Shown here: piece by piece, positions 1-4,423 of the stretch | Layout: each line of letters begins with the position of its first letter | Position numbering within the stretch: position 1 is the stretch's first letter | Source: Paracoccaceae bacterium | Lineage (GTDB): Bacteria; Pseudomonadota; Alphaproteobacteria; Rhodobacterales; Rhodobacteraceae | Direction of reading: 5' to 3' | Assembly: GCA_015487335.1 (NCBI GenBank) | Contig: WFPZ01000134.1 | Coordinates: 1-9,593, forward strand | Length of the DNA stretch: 9,593 bases | Made by a program: the position numbers and the translations under genes | The notes under the pieces: model-generated | Database searches by the model: none | What the model saw: the letters and a program-made list of their open reading frames with translations, nothing else | What the model was told of the DNA's origin: nothing

Positions 1-361
1 TCACCTGCTTGCCGTCGCGCAGCTTGATGGCGTCCTTGCCGATCAGGTCGATGCGCGAGATGTGGCTGTCGAGGTTGACCCGCACCATCGGCCAGTTGAG
101 CCGGGCCGCCACCTGCTCGATATGGGTGGACTTGCCGGTGCCGTGGTAGCCTTGGACCATCACCCGCCGGTTATGGGAAAAGCCGGCCAGGATCGCCAGG
201 GTGGTGTCGGGATCGAACTTGTAGGTGGGGTCGATCTCCGGCACGCGCTCGGTGCGTTCGGCAAAGCCCTTCACAACCATGTCGGTGTCGATCCCGAAGG
301 TCTCGCGCACCGAGATCTCCTCGGTCGGTTTTACCAGCGTCTCCGTCGTGCCGTCTGCCAT
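1..361 (-). CDS. cobS: Cobaltochelatase subunit CobS, N-terminal part (cut by window edge)
   Basis: CobS is the AAA+ ATPase subunit of the aerobic, ATP-dependent cobaltochelatase (CobN-CobS-CobT), which inserts cobalt into hydrogenobyrinate a,c-diamide during cytoplasmic cobalamin synthesis. The 120 residues visible begin MADGTTETLVKPTEEISVRE and carry a clear Walker A loop, GYHGTGKST, at residues 71-79; the segment before it (FDPDTTLAILAGF) is typical of CobS. The family is roughly 330 residues long, so about two thirds lies beyond position 1. The ATG at 361 is chosen because GAGGA precedes it at a suitable distance and the N-terminus matches the family. The gene lies 141 bases downstream of the J-domain gene on the same strand. 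A weak promoter-like pair, TTGACC (437-442) and CACAAC (414-419) with a 17-base spacer, lies in that gap, so independent transcription is possible but unproven. Family assignment is secure. Confidence 0.95.
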   Translation of the reverse strand, partial: MADGTTETLVKPTEEISVRETFGIDTDMVVKGFAERTERVPEIDPTYKFDPDTTLAILAGFSHNRRVMVQGYHGTGKSTHIEQVAARLNWPMVRVNLDSHISRIDLIGKDAIKLRDGKQV

Positions 362-502
362 CTTGTCCTCGAAAAACCATGCCCGTCCCCGGGCCCTTCC
401 CGGTGACAGCGGTGTTGTGGGGGATATCGCGGGCAAGGTCAACGCCGCCCGCCGCCCTCCATATGGGGCATTTCCGCCGGGTTTTAACCCCGGTCCGCGG
501 CC

Positions 503-1135
503 TCAGTCGCGAAACCAGCGGCTCTCCCTGATCTGGTCCCAGGCCCAGACGACCTCCTGCAGCTGCTCCTCGTGGCTGCGGTCGCCGCCGTTCATGTCCG
601 GGTGCAGCACCTTGATCAGGGCCTTGTACTGCTTGCGTACCTCGGCCTTGGTCCAGTGGTCCTTGGCGTCGAGAATCTCCAGCGCGCGGCGCTCGGTGGG
701 CGGCAGCTTGCGGGTGCCGGTCACCGACTTGCCGGGGTTGCGGGTGGCCTTGTCGCCCAGCACCTGGTGGGGGTCGTCGATGCCCAGCCGGGCCCAGGCG
801 CGCGTCTCGTCCGAGCGCTTGCCGAAGGGCCTGGTTTCGCGTTCCCAGACGCGGTCCCGGTCAATCTGCTCGAGCAGCTCTTCCTCGCTGGAGCCGTCGA
901 AAAAGTTCCACTTCAGGTTGTACTCGCGCACATGCGTCTTGCAGAACCAGAAGTATTCGTCCAGCGAATCGGGGGATTTGGGCGCACGATACTGGCCGCG
1001 TTCCTCGCACTCCGGATGCTCGCAGACGCGCGTCGAGGTCTCGAAGGCGCCCGACATGCCGCGCCGGCCACGGGTGCGTTTCTTCTTGTCCGCCGAGACG
1101 GATATGTCGAATCCGAACGGATCGGGTTTCACCAT
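503..1135 (-). CDS. J-domain (DnaJ-like) protein with N-terminal Cys/His cluster
   Basis: The predicted 210-residue protein carries a J-domain at its C-terminal end (about residues 147-208) with the HPD motif at 178-180, the element that stimulates Hsp70/DnaK ATPase. The J-domain is C-terminal rather than N-terminal, and no Gly/Phe-rich or CxxCxGxG zinc regions of classic DnaJ are seen. The N-terminal half instead has C38, C43, C65 and H68 (C-x4-C-x21-C-x2-H), a plausible zinc site. A basic stretch (KKKRTRGRRG) lies at 17-26. The reading frame extends upstream to a GTG at 1183, but that start lacks a ribosome site and would leave only 26 bases before bolA. The ATG at 1135 has AAAAGG eight bases upstream and is preferred. 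J-domain genes of this kind next to cobS and bolA are familiar in Rhodobacteraceae (recalled). A co-chaperone role is inferred; the client is unknown. Confidence 0.88.
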   Translation of the reverse strand: MVKPDPFGFDISVSADKKKRTRGRRGMSGAFETSTRVCEHPECEERGQYRAPKSPDSLDEYFWFCKTHVREYNLKWNFFDGSSEEELLEQIDRDRVWERETRPFGKRSDETRAWARLGIDDPHQVLGDKATRNPGKSVTGTRKLPPTERRALEILDAKDHWTKAEVRKQYKALIKVLHPDMNGGDRSHEEQLQEVVWAWDQIRESRWFRD

Positions 1136-1209
1136 AATCAATGCCTTTTCGACTCGGGCCCGGGAGTTTAGACCATTTGCCACAGGATTGAAGGGGGCAA
1201 AGCCGAAAA

Positions 1210-1467
1210 ATGAGCATTACCGAAGAGCTGCGCAAGAGACTGGAAGAGGCGTTTCAGCCCGGCAGGCTTGAAATCATTGATGAAAGCGAGAAGCACCGCG
1301 GCCATGCGGGCTATCGCGAGGGCGGCGAGAGCCACTTCAGGATCATCATCGAGGCCGAGGCCTTCGCGCCGATGAGCCGCATCGAGCGCCATCGCGCGGT
1401 GCACGAGGCGCTGGGGAAGGATCTGGTTTCGCGCATCCACGCGCTGGCGCTGCAGATCGGTGCCTGA
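1210..1467 (+). CDS. bolA: BolA family protein
   Basis: This 85-residue protein has the full length and motifs of the BolA family. It shows EKHRGHAG (27-34), GESHFRI (39-45) and the signature F-A-P-x5-RHRAVHEAL (52-68), with the RHR at 60-62 containing H61, a conserved family histidine. BolA proteins bind monothiol glutaredoxins and share [2Fe-2S] clusters, and in some bacteria act as regulators of morphology and stress response. The wording is closer to BolA proper than to the IbaG/YrbA branch. The gene is divergent from the J-domain gene, with a 74-base gap that must hold both promoters; I could not pick a convincing pair there. The ribosome site GAAGGGGG at 1190-1197 is 12 bases from the ATG, somewhat far. 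It ends 8 bases from the converging DUF4177-like gene, without a credible terminator between them. Confidence 0.93.
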   Translation: MSITEELRKRLEEAFQPGRLEIIDESEKHRGHAGYREGGESHFRIIIEAEAFAPMSRIERHRAVHEALGKDLVSRIHALALQIGA

Positions 1468-1475
1468 GCCCCGGG

Positions 1476-1865
1476 CTACGGCGTCAGGCGCACCTCCATC
1501 ACCGCGGGGCCAAGCGCCTTGCGGATGTTGGCGCGCAGCTTCTCGAGTTCGCAGGCGCTCATCGGTTCGCACCGGGGCGCGCGCCCGGCGGCCTTCGGTG
1601 CCGCAGGCGGCTCTGGCGCAGGTGCCGGGGCGGGCAGCGGGCGGCGGAAGACCAGGTAGTCGCGATGCTCCGCGCGCCGGCGCAGCCAGCCTGACGGGCG
1701 CCCGGCGGCCAGGCTTTCGCGGCGCAGGAACTGCCAGCCTTCGCGGCCGGCCTCGTTCAAGATTTCCAGGATCGCAGCCGCAAGCCCGTCATCGCGGCGA
1801 TGAACCCCCGAGGCGGCACGAGCCGGCCCAGGCGCCTCCACCAATCTGTACTCATACCGTTCCAT
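1476..1865 (-). CDS. DUF4177-like small protein, paralogue A
   Basis: This is a 129-residue protein of unknown function. Residues 1-77 form a compact DUF4177-like core (MERYEYRLVEAP at the start, N-E-A-x-x-E-G-W in the middle, YLVFRRPLP at the end). An Ala/Pro-rich linker (about 78-95) and a charged C-terminal tail follow. The core aligns without gaps over 76 residues with the product of the gene at 2131-2568. No signal peptide or membrane segment is seen, so it is probably cytoplasmic. The start at 1865 is chosen over the in-frame ATG at 1901 for two reasons: MERYEYR lines up with MPRYEYK of the paralogue, and the 1901 ATG overlaps a predicted -10 box (TATCAT). No Shine-Dalgarno sequence is visible before 1865, so translation may start near the 5' end of a short leader. 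It converges on bolA with an 8-base gap. Confidence 0.75.
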   Translation of the reverse strand: MERYEYRLVEAPGPARAASGVHRRDDGLAAAILEILNEAGREGWQFLRRESLAAGRPSGWLRRRAEHRDYLVFRRPLPAPAPAPEPPAAPKAAGRAPRCEPMSACELEKLRANIRKALGPAVMEVRLTP

Positions 1866-1899
1866 CACACACCACGGATATCGCTCGTTAACCCGCAGC

Positions 1900-1929
1900 A
1901 TGATACGGGCGGGGCGATGCGCTGCTCAA
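1900..1929 (-). promoter_or_regulatory. Predicted sigma-70 promoter of DUF4177-like gene A
   Basis: Reading the minus strand, TTGAGC (1924-1929) is followed after 18 bases by TATCAT (1900-1905), which matches the TATAAT consensus at five of six positions. Transcription would start near 1893, giving a leader of roughly 28 bases before the ATG at 1865. This position would rule out the longer reading of the gene from 1901. The prediction rests on sequence match alone. Confidence 0.42.
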
Positions 1930-2130
1930 TGAAAATGCGGCGAGATTCGGGCGCCGTTGCGGAAATATCGTGTCGGCCTGGGGTGCGACTTGCCGTCCTG
2001 CCCGGGGAATATGCTGGATTTCAACGAAATTTCCCCGTTCGCCCTGTTGTCGCAGCGACGGGGGGCGATCGTTTCGGAAGGCGCAACAATACCTGCTGTA
2101 GCGGCCGATTTTTTTCCGGTAAGGAAATGT
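1930..2130. other. Gene-free stretch with inverted repeat
   Basis: This is the main part of the gap between the two DUF4177-like genes; it looks less GC-rich than its surroundings and I see no convincing gene. It holds an inverted repeat with arms CGGGGAA (2003-2009) and TTCCCCG (2031-2037). Inside it is a smaller one, ATTTC-AAC-GAAAT (2018-2030). A run of seven T on the plus strand lies just left of the stop codon of the right-hand gene. On the minus strand this run is A, so it does not serve as a terminator for that gene. No tRNA, CRISPR or insertion-sequence features are visible. Confidence 0.5.
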
Positions 2131-2568
2131 TTACCCCTCTTTCAGCGCCCCCTCGCCGGCCAGCCCGGCCCGCGTGGCCCCGCCCAGCCGCGGCAGGGCG
2201 GGTTTCTTGCGCTCCTCCTCGGGCGGCGGGTTGCCTGCTTCCGCCCGAGGCGCGAAGGCGCGCTTTCCTCCGCCTGCGTCTTTTGCATCACCCGCGGTCA
2301 CGGCGGCCGGTGGTTCGGCCTGCGCCCCGGCCTCGGGCAGGGCCCGGCGGAACACCAGCACATTGTGAAAGACGGTGGTGCGCGAAGTCAGCCCCTGGCG
2401 TTCTTCGCAAGGCAGGGTCTCGGCGCGCTGGTATTCCCAGCCCTCGGCGGACATCTCGTTCATTGCCTGTTCCAGCGCCAGCGCGAAGCGGGCCTCCGAG
2501 CTGCGCACGCCCCTGCTTTTCTGCCCCTTGCGGGGGGCCGGAACCACCTTGTATTCGTAACGCGGCAT
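2131..2568 (-). CDS. DUF4177-like small protein, paralogue B
   Basis: This 145-residue protein of unknown function begins MPRYEYKVVPAPRKGQKSRG, and residues 1-77 form a DUF4177-like core ending VLVFRRALP. The tail (about 80-145) is rich in Ala, Glu, Pro and Gly with several charged residues and is probably disordered. The core carries N-E-x-x-x-E-G-W and R-x-E-T-L motifs shared with the neighbouring paralogue A, and I recall close relatives across Rhodobacteraceae. The start is well supported: AGGAG lies seven bases upstream of the ATG at 2568. The stop is TAA. The gene lies downstream of gatB on the same strand but has its own predicted promoter in the 101-base gap, so it is probably not solely read from gatB. 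No signal peptide, membrane segment or catalytic motif is visible; function cannot be assigned. Confidence 0.82.
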   Translation of the reverse strand: MPRYEYKVVPAPRKGQKSRGVRSSEARFALALEQAMNEMSAEGWEYQRAETLPCEERQGLTSRTTVFHNVLVFRRALPEAGAQAEPPAAVTAGDAKDAGGGKRAFAPRAEAGNPPPEEERKKPALPRLGGATRAGLAGEGALKEG

Positions 2569-2594
2569 GGCGCCTCTCCTGTCTGGTCCGGCGC

Positions 2595-2624
2595 AATCTA
2601 GCCGCCCCCGGCGGGCGGTTTCAA
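2595..2624 (-). promoter_or_regulatory. Predicted promoter of DUF4177-like gene B with a palindrome in the spacer
   Basis: On the minus strand TTGAAA (2619-2624, five of six matches to TTGACA) and TAGATT (2595-2600, four of six to TATAAT) are separated by 18 bases. The spacer, 2601-2618, is almost entirely an inverted repeat with arms CCGCCC (2602-2607) and GGGCGG (2613-2618) around CCGGC. The start of transcription would be near 2588, about 20 bases before the ATG. The same repeat could be misread as a terminator of gatB, but no T run follows it on the minus strand. Confidence 0.5.
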
Positions 2625-2669
2625 GCGTTCCGCCCCTTCGCGACCGTGGCTGGACCCGGGGCCCGGCCC

Positions 2670-4181
2670 CTACAGCCCCAGCCTGGCGCGCACCGTCTCG
2701 TTGACCGCCTTCGGGTTGGCCTTGCCGCCGGTGGCCTTCATCACCTGCCCGACGAACCAGCCCACCAGCTTGGGGTTTTCCCTGGCCTTTTCCACCTGCG
2801 CGGGGTTGGCGGCGATCACCTCGTCCACCGCCGCCTCGATGGCGCCGGTGTCGGTGACCTGCTTCAGCCCCTCCGTCTCGACGATCTCGGCGGGCTCTCG
2901 CCCGGTGGTATAGGCGATCTCGAACACCTGCTTGGCGATCTTGCCGGAAATGTCGCCCCGGGAGATCAGCTCGATGATGGCGCCCAGGCGCTCGGCCCCG
3001 ATCGGGCTTTCGCCGATCTCCAGCCCGTCCTTCTTGAGCCGCCCGAAAAGCTCGTTGATCACCCAGTTGGCGGCCATCTTGCCGTCGCGCCCCTCGGCCA
3101 CCTTCTCGAAGAAGCGGGCCGCCTCCACATCCGCCGTCAGCACCGAGGCGTCATAGTCCGACAGGCCGAATTCGGTGATGAAACGCGCCTTCTTCTCGTC
3201 GGGCAGCTCGGGCAGGCTGTCGCGGATGGCATCCACCCATTCCTGTTCGATCTCCAGCGGCAGGAGATCGGGGCAGGGGAAATAGCGGTAGTCGTGTGCC
3301 TCTTCCTTGGAGCGCATGGAGCGCGTCTCGCCCTTGTCCGGGTCGAACAGCCGGGTTTCCTGGTCCACCGTGCCGCCGTCTTCGAGAATGGCGATCTGGC
3401 GCCGCGCCTCATACTCGATGGCAGCCTGGATGAAGCGCATCGAGTTCATGTTCTTGATCTCGCAACGGGTGCCGAGATGGCCGAAATCGCCGGTTTCGAG
3501 GTATTTCTCGTAATCGCCCGGACGGCAGACCGAGACGTTCACGTCGGCGCGCAGGTTGCCGTTCTGCATGTTGCCGTCGCAGGTGCCCAGGTAACGCATG
3601 ATCTGGCGCAGCTTGGCGATATAGGCGGCCGCCTCTTCGGGGCCGCGGATGTCGGGGCGCGAGACGATCTCCATCAGCGCCACCCCGGTGCGGTTGAGGT
3701 CGACGAAGGACATGTGCGGATCCATGTCGTGGATCGACTTGCCGGCGTCCTGCTCGATGTGGATGCGTTCGATGCGCACCCGCCGCGCCAGCCCGGGGCC
3801 CATTTCCACCAGCACCTCGCCCTCGCCGACGATCGGGTGGTAGAGCTGCGAAATCTGATATCCCTGCGGCAGGTCGGGGTAGAAGTAGTTCTTGCGGTCA
3901 AACGCCGATACCAGATTGATCTGCGCCTTCAGCCCCAGCCCGGTGCGCACCGCCTGCTCGACGCAGAACTCGTTGATCACCGGCAGCATTCCCGGCATCG
4001 CCGCATCGACGAAGGAGACGTTGGAGTTGGGCTCGGCTCCGAACTCGGTGGAGGCACCGGAAAACAGCTTGGCCTTGCTGGCCACCTGGGCGTGCACCTC
4101 CATGCCGATCACCAGCTCCCAGTCGCCGGTGGCACCGGAGATCACCTTGGGTTTCGGGGCGTCAAAGGTCAGATCGAGCAT
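2670..4181 (-). CDS. gatB: Asp-tRNA(Asn)/Glu-tRNA(Gln) amidotransferase subunit B
   Basis: GatB is the tRNA-binding and kinase subunit of GatCAB, which converts Glu-tRNA(Gln), and in many bacteria Asp-tRNA(Asn), to the amide form using ammonia channelled from GatA. The 503-residue protein has the usual length. It shows the N-terminal GMEVHAQ motif (26-32), the Y-F-Y-P-D-L-P-Q-G-Y-Q-I-S-Q motif, the GatB signature NLRADVNVS (209-217) and R-C-E-I-K-N-M-N-S soon after. The C-terminal third is the helical, YqeY-like tail domain that holds tRNA, ending V-N-E-T-V-R-A-R-L-G-L. The ATG at 4181 is preceded by AGGA nine bases upstream. gatA and gatC are not next to it, so the complex must be encoded in part elsewhere. 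A predicted promoter directly upstream indicates separate transcription from pepN. Identification is secure. Confidence 0.97.
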   Translation of the reverse strand: MLDLTFDAPKPKVISGATGDWELVIGMEVHAQVASKAKLFSGASTEFGAEPNSNVSFVDAAMPGMLPVINEFCVEQAVRTGLGLKAQINLVSAFDRKNYFYPDLPQGYQISQLYHPIVGEGEVLVEMGPGLARRVRIERIHIEQDAGKSIHDMDPHMSFVDLNRTGVALMEIVSRPDIRGPEEAAAYIAKLRQIMRYLGTCDGNMQNGNLRADVNVSVCRPGDYEKYLETGDFGHLGTRCEIKNMNSMRFIQAAIEYEARRQIAILEDGGTVDQETRLFDPDKGETRSMRSKEEAHDYRYFPCPDLLPLEIEQEWVDAIRDSLPELPDEKKARFITEFGLSDYDASVLTADVEAARFFEKVAEGRDGKMAANWVINELFGRLKKDGLEIGESPIGAERLGAIIELISRGDISGKIAKQVFEIAYTTGREPAEIVETEGLKQVTDTGAIEAAVDEVIAANPAQVEKARENPKLVGWFVGQVMKATGGKANPKAVNETVRARLGL

Positions 4182-4211
4182 GTCACTTCGTCCTGCAAGG
4201 GGTCGGGGGTG

Positions 4212-4240
4212 GTTCTAGGGCAGGGCGGCACAGGGGGCAA
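4212..4240 (-). promoter_or_regulatory. Predicted promoter of gatB
   Basis: Reading the minus strand, TTGCCC (4235-4240) and TAGAAC (4212-4217) are separated by exactly 17 bases. The implied transcript start near 4205 leaves a leader of about 24 bases that includes the AGGA ribosome site. The boxes match a general sigma-70 type pattern; no operator-like repeat is seen at this site. Confidence 0.5.
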
Positions 4241-4393
4241 GGGGGCGAAGATCCGCCTGAAATGGACGGGCGGTCTGATCTGCCGCCATGGCCGCCTGAA
4301 CCGGTGCCCAGGGATATTGCCGGGGCCGGCCCATGCCTGCCGGGCGCGGCCTCAAGGGGCGGCCCTTCGTCCCCTTCATCTTGCGGCAAATAC

Positions 4394-4421
4394 TCCGGGG
4401 GTCCGGGGGCAGCGCCCCCGG
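4394..4421 (-). repeat. GC-rich hairpin element after pepN (copy 1)
   Basis: Two bases after the pepN stop codon, reading the minus strand, an 8-base stem CCGGGGGC / GCCCCCGG (4414-4421 and 4403-4410 in plus coordinates) encloses the loop GCT. It is followed by A and a second CCCCCGG (4395-4401), so the first arm can pair with either of two partners. The tail then reads AGTATTTGCCGCAAGATGAAG. The same core recurs after glcB. No T tract follows, so it is not a textbook intrinsic terminator, though its position suggests a 3'-end or RNA-stability role. I recall similar sequences as common intergenic repeats in Rhodobacteraceae; that is memory, not a search. Confidence 0.65.
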
Positions 4422-4423
4422 CC

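Noticed and set aside
477..493. Inverted repeat CCGGG/CCCGG after the J-domain gene as a terminator
   Set aside because: The stem is only five bases before a mismatch, and no T run follows on the minus strand.
1136..1183. GTG start at 1183 extending the J-domain protein by 16 residues
   Set aside because: No ribosome site precedes it and only 26 bases would remain for two divergent promoters; the ATG at 1135 has AAAAGG well placed.
1467..1477. Symmetric AGCCC/GGGCT at the bolA and DUF4177-like convergence as a two-way terminator
   Set aside because: Only one base separates the arms, so no hairpin of useful length can form, and there are no flanking T or A runs.
1866..1901. ATG start at 1901 extending DUF4177-like protein A by 12 residues
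   Set aside because: It overlaps a good -10 box, has no ribosome site, and breaks the alignment of the N-terminus with the paralogue.
2011..2130. Possible short gene starting MLDFNEISPFALLSQRRG on the plus strand in the gap between paralogues
   Set aside because: The first 40 residues look protein-like and GGGGA lies just before the ATG, but the distance is too short. The frame also runs on into the antisense of the DUF4177-like gene without a stop, turning low-complexity.
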